A DNA stretch of 19,307 nucleotides from JBLHKE01 sp047619485 (GCA_047619485.1 JBLHKE010000047.1:1-19307), one strand, 5' to 3'; positions 1-9,300 are shown, numbered from the stretch's first letter. The notes: generated by a model not told the origin, from the letters alone. A program made the numbers and translations.

Positions 1-480
1 GTGACGTTCACTGATATCGACGCACCGCCCGAAGGTATCTTCCGTCTCGGTATCGCCTACCCGATCAGGGCACGCATCGAAGGCAAAGGTGTTGGGGCCG
101 TGCGCTACTGCGAATTTTCGACTGGCCCCTTCGTGGAGCCGATTACAGCGTGGGAAGCACCTCATCGTCTGGCGTTCGACGTGGTCGAGAACCCTCCGCC
201 AATGGAGGAGTTCTCGCTCTATGATCACGTGGACCCGCCGCACTTACACGGGCACATGGAGTCCGAGCGAGGTCAGTTCCAACTGGAGGAGCGCGATGGG
301 AAAATCCTCCTGCACGGCACCACATGGTATCGTCACAATATGGGGCCACAATTTTACTGGGGACCGATCACTGACCACATCATCCACCGGATTCACGACC
401 GCGTGCTCGAGCACATCAAATCCGAAGCGGAACTAGGGGTTCAGCAGCAGACGACAAAGCCCCAAGACAAATCTGCATAA
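1..480 (+). CDS. SRPBCC (polyketide cyclase/START-like) protein, C-terminal part, cut by window edge
   Basis: The reading frame is open from the first base and stops with TAA at 478-480. The GTG at position 1 is probably an internal valine codon, because the sequence begins inside a domain rather than at a natural N-terminus. The 159 visible residues resemble the second half of an SRPBCC fold: 'GIAYPIRARIEGKGVGAVRYCEFSTG' type text near residues 17-42 (read here only in part), then a 'FVEPITAWEAPHRLAFDV' strand pair, a 'PPHLHGHMESERGQF' segment, 'LHGTTWYRHNM', and a long C-terminal helix rich in His and Ile. Family members bind hydrophobic ligands in a helix-grip cavity, and this subgroup often sits at the C-terminus of a larger, sometimes membrane-bound, protein. 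The substrate cannot be told. The final 20 residues are polar and probably disordered. The family call is from pattern recognition; the truncation is inferred from the missing N-terminal half of the fold. Confidence 0.8.
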   Translation: MTFTDIDAPPEGIFRLGIAYPIRARIEGKGVGAVRYCEFSTGPFVEPITAWEAPHRLAFDVVENPPPMEEFSLYDHVDPPHLHGHMESERGQFQLEERDGKILLHGTTWYRHNMGPQFYWGPITDHIIHRIHDRVLEHIKSEAELGVQQQTTKPQDKSA

Positions 481-839
481 TCTGTGGTTAGCAACCCATG
501 CACCAAGCCAATGCCGACCTTCTCTCGCCACCGGAGGGCAGCAGAAATTTCGGCAATTCCAAGATCCCCCTTTCTCCTTTTATCTGCGATCCCTTCAACC
601 GCTCTCTCAAGCCCTCCACCCCAAAAGTAAATTCCTAGCAATTAAACGACTAACACAGGAAGGCCGCGTGATGCCCGGCTGATTAAATGCACCATACGAG
701 ATCCCCAGATGGGGCTAGCGCCCGTCCGTATTTCAAGATACGGACGAGAGTGCCAAGAACTGGTGGGCGCAGCAGAAGAAGCAAATATTTTCTACTAGTT
801 TCTTGTGATACACACAGCTTCTCCTAAGATCGTCCCACC
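481..839. other. Intergenic region, no gene seen
   Basis: This is about 360 bases without a supported gene. The short minus-strand frame across 441-641 has no recognisable protein character. Base composition becomes more AT-rich toward the downstream gene, as in a promoter region. Structure is concentrated at 703-746, where a CCCC-AGAT-GGGG inverted repeat (703-714) is followed by a perfect 9-bp hairpin at 723-746. No T-tract follows either, so neither looks like an intrinsic terminator. Confidence 0.6.
723..746. promoter_or_regulatory. Perfect 9-bp inverted repeat upstream of the LamG-like gene
   Basis: CGTCCGTAT (723-731) and its exact complement ATACGGACG (738-746) flank a 6-base loop, TTCAAG. 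The element lies about 93 bases before the ATG at 840. No T-run follows, which argues against an intrinsic terminator and leaves an operator or a 5' leader hairpin as options. The role is inferred from position alone. Confidence 0.4.
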
Positions 840-1958
840 ATGAGTTTTAAATCGATTATTTCCATAATGTTATGGAGGGGTCACCAGCTCCTCGTTCTCG
901 GCATCTTTGCTGTCCCGATCTCCTATGCGGGCAACTATCAAAACACAGTTGTCGGGCTCTCGCCGACCTACTACTACGAGTTAAACGAAACCGAAACCGA
1001 GGGTGGCGCGATTGACACGATGGGAAATGCGCCGGCCGCTGGCATATTCAATGGGGTCTACGCTGGCGGTGGGCCGGAAGTAGGTGGGCCTGGGCCGATC
1101 GAGCTCTTTGGTGGCATCGCCGTTCCTGGCCTAGGGGGCGAAGAGAACCTTGCACACTACAGCAACAATGCAGGACACGTCACCTTGGGCAGTGGGGCAT
1201 TGTTCGGCTCGAACGCGATTACCGTCTCGCTCTTTTTAAAGGCCGGTCCCGCGCAGGGAGGCGATCGCGTGTTTACCAACAATCTATCTGACGCCACCAA
1301 GAGCTTCCAGATCAACGTCGCGAATGACGGGCTCGTCCTGGCGGTCGATCCGAACCAGGCGGGTTTACTCGCCGAACGTACCCTTTTCCTTGAGGACAAC
1401 AGTGGTCCGGATCGGAGGTTGATCGATTCGGATTCTGGGTGGTTCCATGTCGTGGCCTCGACCGCGGGTACGACGGGGGCTGAACGTGCGGCGGGGTTCA
1501 AACTCTGGATCAACGGCGTCGACCGCACCGACAACCTCCAACCAAACATTACCGGTTGGGGCATCGACACCGGATTGGCAAAAATTGGTGGCCGCCGTTC
1601 TAATGCCGATGATCCCACGACCCATTCCGGAGCCCAAGACGAGGTCGCCATCTGGTTGGATCGCGTCCTGACTGATGAGGAGGTGGAAACACTTTGGGAG
1701 TCAGCTGTCACCGAGAAACAGGTGCCGCTAATTTTTACTAGTGTGGAGGCCGTGCAGGATGGTGAGGGCACTTCGGTCACTCTGACCTGGCAGTCGAAGA
1801 CAAATCGTAGCTACGCGATTTTCTCGTCTTCTGACATGGTGGCATGGAACGAGATCACCGACAACCATCCGACCGGGGGCGACTCCACCACCTACACTCA
1901 AGCCGTCCCAGCGGGGATCAAGCGCGTCTATTACAAGGTCGAGGAACTTCCTCTTTAA
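840..1958 (+). CDS. Secreted LamG-like (concanavalin-type) domain protein
   Basis: This is a 372-residue exported protein. Residues 1-30 form a signal peptide: a basic start, a hydrophobic stretch LLVLGIFAVPI, then a probable cut after 'SYA' (A30). Residues about 55-290 match the Laminin-G/concanavalin jelly-roll pattern seen in many Verrucomicrobia and Planctomycetes. Visible landmarks are 'GHVTLGSGALFGSNAITVSL' near the middle, 'GWFHVVAS', 'FKLWINGVDRT', and 'DEVAIWLDRVLTDEEV' at the end of the fold. Residues about 297-372 form a separate beta-rich module with 'TLTWQSKTNRSYAIFSSSDM', a Trp four residues on, and 'RVYYKVEEL' at the very end. That module resembles the ends of the next two large proteins. 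LamG domains usually bind glycans or proteins; no catalytic residues are apparent, so adhesion or substrate binding is likely. No Shine-Dalgarno sequence precedes the ATG, but the signal peptide supports this start. The ligand is unknown. Confidence 0.88.
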   Translation: MSFKSIISIMLWRGHQLLVLGIFAVPISYAGNYQNTVVGLSPTYYYELNETETEGGAIDTMGNAPAAGIFNGVYAGGGPEVGGPGPIELFGGIAVPGLGGEENLAHYSNNAGHVTLGSGALFGSNAITVSLFLKAGPAQGGDRVFTNNLSDATKSFQINVANDGLVLAVDPNQAGLLAERTLFLEDNSGPDRRLIDSDSGWFHVVASTAGTTGAERAAGFKLWINGVDRTDNLQPNITGWGIDTGLAKIGGRRSNADDPTTHSGAQDEVAIWLDRVLTDEEVETLWESAVTEKQVPLIFTSVEAVQDGEGTSVTLTWQSKTNRSYAIFSSSDMVAWNEITDNHPTGGDSTTYTQAVPAGIKRVYYKVEELPL

Positions 1959-2355
1959 TCACGCCTCCGGGTCGCCGCCGACCAGCGCGGGAAAGGGCTT
2001 GATCCCGGTGGGGCTTTGCATGTTGAGAGTATTTGTTAGTCGCTCAGGGAGGGTTAGGCCAGATCGGAAACAACTCTATAGGCGGCGGGATTTCTCTCCC
2101 GAGGGATTTGAGCAATGACTCTATGTGGATTTCGGTGCCGTTTTGTGGCTAGGTCACATCGTAAATTTCACTGGATGGCCGTGGCGCAGGGCTTGTAAGG
2201 CAATGGACAGGCTGAAAGCTGTCTGAGCATACTTAAGAATCCAGCCTGCATCCGGATGCCGGACAGACAGACTTTCATCCATCTCTATCCTACCGGATCG
2301 GGCAAGTAGGTTTGTTTTCCGGACGAACTGAAGTATCCTAGCCAGACGCTCCCAG
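1959..2355. other. Intergenic region with a 12-bp palindrome; no supported gene
   Basis: About 400 bases separate two exoprotein genes. A perfect 12-bp palindrome, GCATCCGGATGC, lies at 2248-2259, about 96 bases before the ATG of the peptidase gene. A weaker 5-bp repeat (CGGGA/TCCCG) is at 2086-2101 and has no T-run. A 20-codon minus-strand frame (2021-1959) ends directly beside the upstream gene's stop codon, and a longer minus-strand frame crosses 2154-2582; neither shows recognisable protein character. Decayed sequence is possible here, since other gaps in the window contain gene remains, but I cannot identify any. Confidence 0.5.
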
Positions 2356-5300
2356 ATGAATTCACGCTGCCCCCAAATTTGCGTGCTGCTCGCCCTGTTT
2401 GCAGCCTTCGTTTCGCTCCTGCTGTGTCTGCAGGATCGCGGGCACTCCGTATCGCAATCTGAAATGGGTGATTCCATCCCAGCGACCACGGTCACACGAT
2501 TCGATGCATGGCAGAGCGAGCATATTAGCGCTACCGAACTAGTCGACCCGCGCGCGATTGAGGCGGGTGTGGCGCTCGCCAAACTTCGCGGAATGGAGAT
2601 GCTAACATTGATTAAATCTGACCCACGTGCTGCGTTGGCACGATCGCTGAGCTACTCAGAGTATGCGGCACTGCCAGCACAGGTGCGCGCGTATGTCGAG
2701 CGCCCGTTCAGCGCGCCCGCCGAGCTGCAGGCACTGCCGATCTGCGCCCCCGAGCCGGGGAAGCTCGGTTCCTCGCAGCTGATCGACTATCGTCTGGTGC
2801 TAGATGGTCAGAGCTTTGCGGTTTCCGCTTTCGGCCGCAGGCAATCGCTCGATACCAAGGAGGGCACGCCGCTGCAGGGAATCGCGCTCGGCGGCTTGGC
2901 GGCGGTGCGTGATGAGATTTTTCAGATCGTGGAACCTGGCGACGCGGAGTTTTACCCGCAGGCTCAATCGCAGCCGGGTAACTGTTTTGCTACTGGGGAG
3001 AAACTCGGTGCAGCTGCGGTCGTGGCGCTCGCTGGCGGCAAGCAGTTCCACTTTGCCAACGCCGAAGTGCTCGCTGGGTTCGACGCGCGGGTCGCGGCGT
3101 TCGACCTCGAACCGGGACCTTACACCGGCTCGCAGGTGATCTTCCTGCTGGCGGATGGTGACGATGGTTTCGACTGGCCGGCGGCCGAGGACGAGGTCGA
3201 CCTGCAGGCCAGTAGTTGGACGGAGACCCCGAAGGATGTGTATTTTATCCGTATCGACTTCAGCGACGTCCCCGGCGCGTCGATCAACGAAGCGGATTTG
3301 GACGAGCTCATGAACACGACAGTAAGCGATACCATCGAGGAAATGTCCTATGGCAAAACCGAGATCAACGGAACGGTCAGCCCAGTGGTGGTGCGCATGC
3401 CGAATCCGACTTCGGCCTACACAAGTACTGACAACAACGGCCTGCACAGCGACGCGAAGGCGGCGGCCGAGGCGCAGGTCTCCGGGCTCGACCTCGACGA
3501 CTACGACATCGTCGGCGTGCACTTCGCCAGCATCGGCATGGGCTCCGGCCCGCTCAGCGCCTACGCAGGATTGGCTGGCGGCTCGCGTCAGTGGATCCAG
3601 GGCAACTCCAGCAGCAACGTGATGATCCACGAGTTCGGCCATAACTACGGCATCGGCCACGCCTCGTTCTGGGAGACTAGCGACGGGTCGGTAGTAGGCG
3701 CGGGGACGAGCGACGAGTATGGAGACGATTTCGATATCATGGGCGACGGCTCGAACAGCGCCCACCCGCACCCGCAAGCGAAGCAGCGGCTCGCTTGGCT
3801 AGAGCCGGCACAGTGGACTGACGTCAGCAGCGCTGGCTCCGGAACCTTCCGTGTCTACCGTTTCGACGACCCCGGCACCACCGGCAGCACGCGCGGGCTG
3901 CGTGTCACCAAGGGCGCATCACCGGATGAGTATTACTGGCTTGGTTATCGCAAGAACCTCGCCGACAACCAGTGGCTGCAAAGCGGCGCCTACCTCGTCT
4001 GGCAGCGGCCAAGCAATACCCGAAGCTGGTTGCTAGATACAACACCTGGCAGCGACGACGGGCGTGACGACGGGGCAATCCTCCCAGGCAGGACTTACTC
4101 CGACAGCGCCGCGCAGCTACACATCACAACAGTTGCCAGCGGTGGCAGTGCGCCAGACGAATGGATCGATGTTAGAGTCAACCTCGGCTCCTTCAGTGGC
4201 AACAGCGCGCCCACCGCCACACTCAACTCACCGGCGACGGCCGAAGCGCGCGAGAACGTGACCTTCACGGTGTCCGGCAGTGACGACGACAATGACGAGC
4301 TCGCGTATTTCTGGGACTTCGCCGATTCGACCATCGCGACCAACAGCGCCAGCCAGATGCGCTCCTGGTCGGTCGGCGGCAGCTACACCATCAGCGTCAC
4401 TGTGTCAGACATGAAAGGCGGCACCGTGACAAAGACACAATCTGTCACGGTGAACGACCCGCTCGAAAACTGGACGCAACGCAGCTCCGGCACAACTGCC
4501 GACCTGCTCGACATCGCCACTGACGGCACCAAGCTGGTAGCGGTCGGCACCGACGACGGCACCTACCGGATCTCGAGTGACAGCGGTGCTACTTGGAGCG
4601 GCGGCACGGTCAACAACAACAACCTCTACCTGCGCGGGATCGTCTGGGACGGTTCGCAATTTCTAGCTGCGGGGCAGGACTACGACTTCGGTGCCTCAGC
4701 TGGCTGGCGCGGCGTGATCTACACCTCACCGGACGGTAACAACTGGACCGAGAGGTATTTCGGTGGTCCACAGCTGCGCGATATCGCGACCAGCGGTGGC
4801 GTGCATGTGGCAGTCGGTGACGACGGCACGATCTGGCGTTCGACCAACGGCAGCTCGTGGAACCCGATCCCGTCCGGCACATCCACCAACCTCCGGGGGG
4901 TCAGTTATGGAAGTGGCGGTTTCGTTGCGGTTGGATCTGCTGGCAACGGCGGCTCCGGGGTCGTGCTCAAATCGACGGACGGCAGTGCTTGGAACGACAC
5001 CAGTAGCGGTGCGAGCCTCGCGAGCTGGCAGGGTTTCTACGACGTGCAGTATTGCAACGATCGCTTCCTTGCTAGCGGCTGGTATTCGAAGATCCGCCAC
5101 TCGTCCAACGGTGGCGCCACTTTCACGACGACACGCCCGATCACCGAGCAAATTCCGGCCTTCGCCTACGGCAACGGCGTCTACTTTGCGGCCGGCGAGG
5201 AAACCCCCGATTTCGACGTCTCCTACATCCGCAACCTGATCTCGACTGACGGCGAAACCTGGACAGCGCTCAGCACCAACGCTACGCAAAACCTCCGAAA

Positions 5301-5778
5301 CAGCGCGATCTTTTTCGGCGACACCTTCATCACCGTCGCCGACGGCGGGCAGATCTGGCAGTCGGACACCTTCAGCACGCCACCAACCGGTGGCGGCGAG
5401 GCATTCTCGATCTGGCTAGAGCGCTACTTCCCCGGATCGGACCCGGCCACGATGGCCCTGATCGACTCCGATGGCGACGGCTCGAGCAACCTGGGCGAGT
5501 TCGCCAGCGGCACCGTGCCGACCTCGCCCGCATCGAACATTTTACCACAGTTGTCAAAGCTCAGCGGCTACCAGACACTTACCGTGACCAAGAACCCCGC
5601 CGCCACGGACGTGGGCTACCGAGTAGAAATCTCGAACCGCATGGACGGATGGGACACCACAGGCACGCTGGTAATAACAGATGACGCCAACAGCCTGGTG
5701 GTGCGTAGCGCTACCCCGATCGATGGCGCGGGAAACACTCGCGAGTACCTGCGCGCGGTGTTCACGCTGATCGAGTAG
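2356..5778 (+). CDS. Secreted gametolysin-like (M11-type) zinc metallopeptidase with PKD and BNR-like propeller domains
   Basis: This 1140-residue protein starts with a signal peptide or signal anchor (residues about 8-25, CVLLALFAAFVSLLLCL). A prodomain-like region without known motifs runs to about 290 and contains two cysteines (C130, C210). The catalytic domain carries HEFGHNYGIGH at residues 425-435, so H425, H429 and H435 should bind zinc and E426 should be the catalytic base. The Met-turn 'DIMG' (M462) is preceded by 'EYGDDF', as in gametolysin-like peptidases (family M11). A PKD/Ig-like domain covers about 616-702 ('YFWDFADS'). Repeated 'SSDSGATW', 'TSPDGNNW' and 'RSTNGSSW' motifs (about 705-1012) indicate a BNR/sortilin-type beta-propeller. 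A calcium loop 'DSDGDGSSNLGEF' (1037-1049) leads into the C-terminal beta module (about 1062-1140). The likely role is digestion of extracellular or matrix protein. The start has no Shine-Dalgarno sequence but places the signal peptide correctly. The M11 assignment is less certain than the metallopeptidase call. Confidence 0.9.
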   Translation: MNSRCPQICVLLALFAAFVSLLLCLQDRGHSVSQSEMGDSIPATTVTRFDAWQSEHISATELVDPRAIEAGVALAKLRGMEMLTLIKSDPRAALARSLSYSEYAALPAQVRAYVERPFSAPAELQALPICAPEPGKLGSSQLIDYRLVLDGQSFAVSAFGRRQSLDTKEGTPLQGIALGGLAAVRDEIFQIVEPGDAEFYPQAQSQPGNCFATGEKLGAAAVVALAGGKQFHFANAEVLAGFDARVAAFDLEPGPYTGSQVIFLLADGDDGFDWPAAEDEVDLQASSWTETPKDVYFIRIDFSDVPGASINEADLDELMNTTVSDTIEEMSYGKTEINGTVSPVVVRMPNPTSAYTSTDNNGLHSDAKAAAEAQVSGLDLDDYDIVGVHFASIGMGSGPLSAYAGLAGGSRQWIQGNSSSNVMIHEFGHNYGIGHASFWETSDGSVVGAGTSDEYGDDFDIMGDGSNSAHPHPQAKQRLAWLEPAQWTDVSSAGSGTFRVYRFDDPGTTGSTRGLRVTKGASPDEYYWLGYRKNLADNQWLQSGAYLVWQRPSNTRSWLLDTTPGSDDGRDDGAILPGRTYSDSAAQLHITTVASGGSAPDEWIDVRVNLGSFSGNSAPTATLNSPATAEARENVTFTVSGSDDDNDELAYFWDFADSTIATNSASQMRSWSVGGSYTISVTVSDMKGGTVTKTQSVTVNDPLENWTQRSSGTTADLLDIATDGTKLVAVGTDDGTYRISSDSGATWSGGTVNNNNLYLRGIVWDGSQFLAAGQDYDFGASAGWRGVIYTSPDGNNWTERYFGGPQLRDIATSGGVHVAVGDDGTIWRSTNGSSWNPIPSGTSTNLRGVSYGSGGFVAVGSAGNGGSGVVLKSTDGSAWNDTSSGASLASWQGFYDVQYCNDRFLASGWYSKIRHSSNGGATFTTTRPITEQIPAFAYGNGVYFAAGEETPDFDVSYIRNLISTDGETWTALSTNATQNLRNSAIFFGDTFITVADGGQIWQSDTFSTPPTGGGEAFSIWLERYFPGSDPATMALIDSDGDGSSNLGEFASGTVPTSPASNILPQLSKLSGYQTLTVTKNPAATDVGYRVEISNRMDGWDTTGTLVITDDANSLVVRSATPIDGAGNTREYLRAVFTLIE

Positions 5779-5784
5779 TGGGGC

Positions 5785-5960
5785 AGACACTCTGCGCCCA
5801 AGCCTCTTGCCGCGCATCACAAGCCGCTTGCGTTGGGCATCGGTGAAGCGGATTCGCTTGTTGCCAAGCTGCTCTCAGAGCACCCGATTGTCCGCCCGAT
5901 GATAATCGATCAGGTCTTCCTGCTGGCGGTTCATAGCCAGCTCGCCGCGATCGGGATGAG
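5785..5960 (-). pseudogene. Decayed integrase-type transposase, N-terminal fragment with in-frame stop
   Basis: Read on the minus strand from about 5958 down to 5785, one frame gives the sequence typical of the N-terminus of integrase-core (DDE) transposases. First comes 'NRQQEDLIDYHRADNRVL', then a TGA stop at 5877-5875, then 'EQLGNKRIRFTDAQRKRL' followed by 'GKRLGRR'. In intact relatives the region reads ENRVLRE-Q-LG, so the TGA most simply replaces an arginine CGA by a single C-to-T change. The catalytic DDE domain is entirely missing: the match ends a few bases from the stop codon of the peptidase gene at 5778, where a full gene would continue for several hundred codons. No terminal inverted repeats or target duplications are visible. 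The family call is pattern recognition; the in-frame stop and the truncation are seen directly. Confidence 0.7.
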
Positions 5961-5972
5961 GCACTCTAGAAC

Positions 5973-6203
5973 TTGGGAAATCTCGTGATTTCACCTGATT
6001 TGACGCGACCAAAGAAGCCGGGTTCCCAAAGGCTCACGAGACGACTGCTGATCAATTGCGCCCTGCGGGCTCGGGGGAACGGAAAGCGTAAGGAAGGGCA
6101 AAAACAGCGCTTCATCGACCCGGACGAATGGGCTCAGGCGAAAGCCGACTACCGGCACGCCCGCGCGGTCAGCCGGAAAAGGATCGTGGAAGGCCACAAA
6201 TAA
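5973..6203 (+). CDS. Possible small basic hypothetical protein
   Basis: A 76-codon frame runs from a TTG at 5973, or a 72-codon one from a GTG at 5985, to a TAA at 6201-6203. The product is strongly basic and its last third ('FIDPDEWAQAKADYRHARAV' and onward) reads like a real amphipathic helix ending in 'SRKRIVEGHK'. No signal peptide, membrane segment or known motif is visible. There is no good ATG or ribosome-binding site, and a 6-bp hairpin (5977-5992) overlaps the proposed start. It directly abuts a decayed transposase on the other strand, so it may be the surviving end of a disrupted gene rather than a functional one. I do not recognise a family. Confidence 0.3.
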   Translation: MGNLVISPDLTRPKKPGSQRLTRRLLINCALRARGNGKRKEGQKQRFIDPDEWAQAKADYRHARAVSRKRIVEGHK

Positions 6204-6224
6204 TCAGGCATTTTTCTCCTCGCG

Positions 6225-6268
6225 CCTAAGACTAATATTGCTGTAGAATTACTGGAATTAATAGATAA
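6225..6268 (+). promoter_or_regulatory. AT-rich candidate promoter for the 1585-residue exoprotein
   Basis: The bases before the long gene turn sharply AT-rich compared with the flanks. A TTGCTG hexamer at 6238-6243 is followed after 18 bases by TAGATA at 6262-6267, a weak sigma-70-like pair. The assignment rests on composition and position only. Confidence 0.25.
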
Positions 6269-6269
6269 C

Positions 6270-6310
6270 CGGAAAAACTTTAACTTTTTCCGCCGCAATT
6301 TGCAAAATTG
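6270..6310. promoter_or_regulatory. Two tandem perfect hairpins just upstream of the 1585-residue gene
   Basis: The first hairpin pairs CGGAAAAA (6270-6277) with TTTTTCCG (6285-6292) across a 7-base loop. The second pairs CAATTT (6296-6301) with AAATTG (6305-6310) across a 3-base loop. They lie 26-67 bases before the ATG at 6337, so they probably fall in the 5' leader or overlap the core promoter. The A/T tracts inside the first stem could also act as a short bidirectional terminator for whatever reads in from upstream. Pairing is exact; the role is inferred. Confidence 0.4.
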
Positions 6311-6336
6311 TAGAGCACTCGGCGTTAGCACGAATT

Positions 6337-9300
6337 ATGAATACTCGCTCCCTAATAAAATCGTTACTGATCCTGGTCGGCGCGCTCATCGCGTTCCCTT
6401 CGTTGTCGAGAGCACAGAGCGTCCCTCAGCTCCCCTGTTGCATCGACTTTAATAACCCCGACCAAGGGGGCATCAGCGGCAGTTTTGTGAATGACCTCGA
6501 CATCCGATACCCCGGTCCAAGTGGCGATCCGAACGATGGCTACCTGCACGCCCGCGATGCCTCCGGCGGGTCATGGGCACGCCTCAAGAATCCCAACGAC
6601 GGCAAACCCCACTGCTTCGGCAATTGGAAGGAGCTCCTCAGGCCTGGCAAATGCATCGATCTCTGCTGGGACGTCAATCTCCTCACCGACGGTGACAACT
6701 CTCAGGTCATCATGAAACCAGCTCACATCACCATCTGGTTTGGCGGGCTCCGCGCGGTCTTCCGCACCTTTAACTCAATCTCGGAGATGGGCGGCCCGAA
6801 CAATGGCTGGTACAGTTTCTGCGCGCCCATCGCGCTCTCCAATCCAGATGGCACCCTCCCCTCGAACGACCAGGGTGAGTGGATCTTCAAAGATGCCAAC
6901 GGCAACGACCGCCCTGCTGCCGAGTGGGACCAACTCCTCTGCAACATTGACCAGATCGCGTTCGCCGTCGATTACCACGGCTTCCAGACCGAGGAGTGGT
7001 GCTGGGACAATATCTGCCTGACCGAGCGCGACTGCGCCGGGTGCGTCGTCAGCAACGGTAGTTGGGACTGCGAGATCGACGCGGCCGGTGGGCGCACTCT
7101 CAAATACACCTTCGACGTCACCAACAACTCCGCGACCGCTGCCAACGTCGGCCTCGCCACCGATCTCCCGGGCATCGACATCGAGCCGAACACCTGGGAC
7201 TTCGTCCCCGACCTGCTTCCCGGTGAAACCCAGACGGTCACCCTGTGCATCGACGGCGCCAAAGCCGGCACCGAGATCTGTTTCGACTTCGTCCTCTTCA
7301 ATTTAAAGGAGGGCGAATGCTGTCGTACCGAGATCTGCACCAAAGTCCCGTGTGTTAAAATCACAGAGGAACAGATCGAGTGCCCACCAGGCGCGATCGG
7401 GACCAGCTACCAGTTCACCCTGACCAACATTAGCGGTGCCGCCGCCCAGTATGCCTACCTGCTGCCAAAAGATCCAGGCGTCACCTTCTCCCCTGCCCTT
7501 ATCAATCTCGGCTCCCTCGCCGACGGCGCGTCGATGCCTATTGGTCCGATTTCTATCCAAGGCGCCCCCCCCCTCGAGGAACTCTGTTTCTGTGTTGTCC
7601 TCCTGGACGAGCAGCTGCGTGAGTGCTGCATCACTGAGCACTGTGTGAACATGCCGGATTGCCCGGTCCAACCTGTCGTGCCGCTCAAAAACGGACTGCA
7701 GACCAAACCTTGTGAACCCGATCCAACCAACCCGGATCAGATGATCGTCACTTCGCCGGACGGCTGCTTCAGCCTCTGCGACGAGAACATCATCTGCGAC
7801 CCGCTCAATCCCGGCTGCTACACCTACAGCTTCACGGTGACCAACCACAGCAGTTCAATCATGGACCACATCCTCTTTCCCGATCCACACATCACCCCGA
7901 GCCAGGTCGTCTTCTCAGATCCCCTCGATCCTGGAGAGGCCGCGCACGTCACGGTCAAGATCACTGGCGCGCAACCAGGCAGCTTCGTCCTGCCGATGGT
8001 TCTCGTCAGCCTCGACGACTGCTTCTGCTGCAGCTTCCACCACACCCTGGTGCTAGAGGAATGCGACTGCACCATCGTCCTCAAGGAAAAACTCGAATGC
8101 GAAGGCCGCGATCCGGCTACAGGTCTGCTCTGCTACAATTACTGTGTCACCATCCAGAATGTCACCGGTGATACGGTCGAACATGTCTACCTGATTCCCC
8201 AGAGTGGCTCTGGCGTCACCTTCAACCCCAGCCACTTCCCGGGCACGCTGCCCCACCTTGGAACTGTTACCATTGTCAGCACCGTGAAGATCCCTGACAG
8301 TGCCAAGCATATCCACTTCCACATCAGCCTGCACAATGAACAGTTCGAGGAGTGTTGCTCCACCGAGCGCTGGCTCGAAGTTCCGGAATGTTGCGACTGC
8401 GAGGAGACCGTGACCTTCGAGTTCGACCCGGCCAACCCGGGCGGCGAACTCCCAGAGGGCGTCACTCTGATCAACCTTCAGCAGAACCCGAACACCGGTA
8501 AAGTCGGTTTCGGCGCGGACATATCGACGTTCCCGTTCGTCTACATGGCCGCCTCCGGGCGCGGCACAGCGGTGCGCATCGACTCGGTAACAGGTGCCGT
8601 GCTCGGGGAATATCGTACCGCCCCACAGACGGCAGGCTTTCTCAACCCATCGCGCACGACCGTCGACAAGTTCGGTGAGTGCTGGGTCGGAAACCGAGGC
8701 GGAGCAGTAAGTGGCCAAGGATCAGTCATGCGCATCGGTGTCATCCTCGGCGGCACGCGAGGCGACCGCCTCGGCGTCGGCCCCTACACCTTTGTCGCCA
8801 ATCCCGCCGGCGAATACCTCCAGGGGCCATTCAGCTACCTCAGCCCGAGCGTGATCGACCGTGACGGCGATGGCTTCATTCGCACCTCCGCTGGACTCGC
8901 CAATATCCTCGACTGGGATCCAACCCTCACGAGCGGCAACGACCTCGGCGGTGTCTCCCTGTCCGACGATGAATGCGTCGTCAATTTCGTGCGCATCCCG
9001 AGTACCGATGCACGCGCCCTGGCAATTGATTCTAACAACGACCTCTGGGCCGGCGGGCTCAGCAGCAGCCTCTACCAGCGCATCGACGGCGGCACCGGGA
9101 TACCCAATATCACGCGCACCGTCCCCGGAGGATACGGCTGCCTCATCGACGGCAATGACGTCCTCTGGTCGGTCGCAAACGGCTCAGGGCTCTATCGCCA
9201 CGACATCCCCGCAAACGATGTCCCGTCGTTCCACCCAGCCGCGTCGGCGTATGGCGTCGGCATCAATCCCTGTGATGGTAGCATCTGGGTCTCGTCGCGC

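Noticed and set aside
1959..2021. 20-codon minus-strand frame ending beside the LamG-like gene's stop codon
   Set aside because: It has a clean ATG and stop, but it is too short to judge, with no ribosome-binding site or recognised family.
2086..2101. 5-bp inverted repeat after the LamG-like gene as a terminator
   Set aside because: The stem is short, far from the stop codon and lacks a following T-run.
2154..2582. 142-codon minus-strand frame overlapping the start of the peptidase gene
   Set aside because: Half of it is antisense to the peptidase N-terminus; the free part (2154-2355) shows no recognisable motif, although a decayed gene there cannot be excluded.
2800..3777. 325-codon minus-strand frame inside the metallopeptidase gene
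   Set aside because: It lies fully antisense to the catalytic region with clear zinc motifs; the product is Arg/Val/Asp-rich low-complexity text typical of antisense frames in GC-rich genes.
8053..8718. 221-codon minus-strand frame inside the 1585-residue gene
   Set aside because: It is antisense to the cysteine-dyad repeats and has no protein family character.
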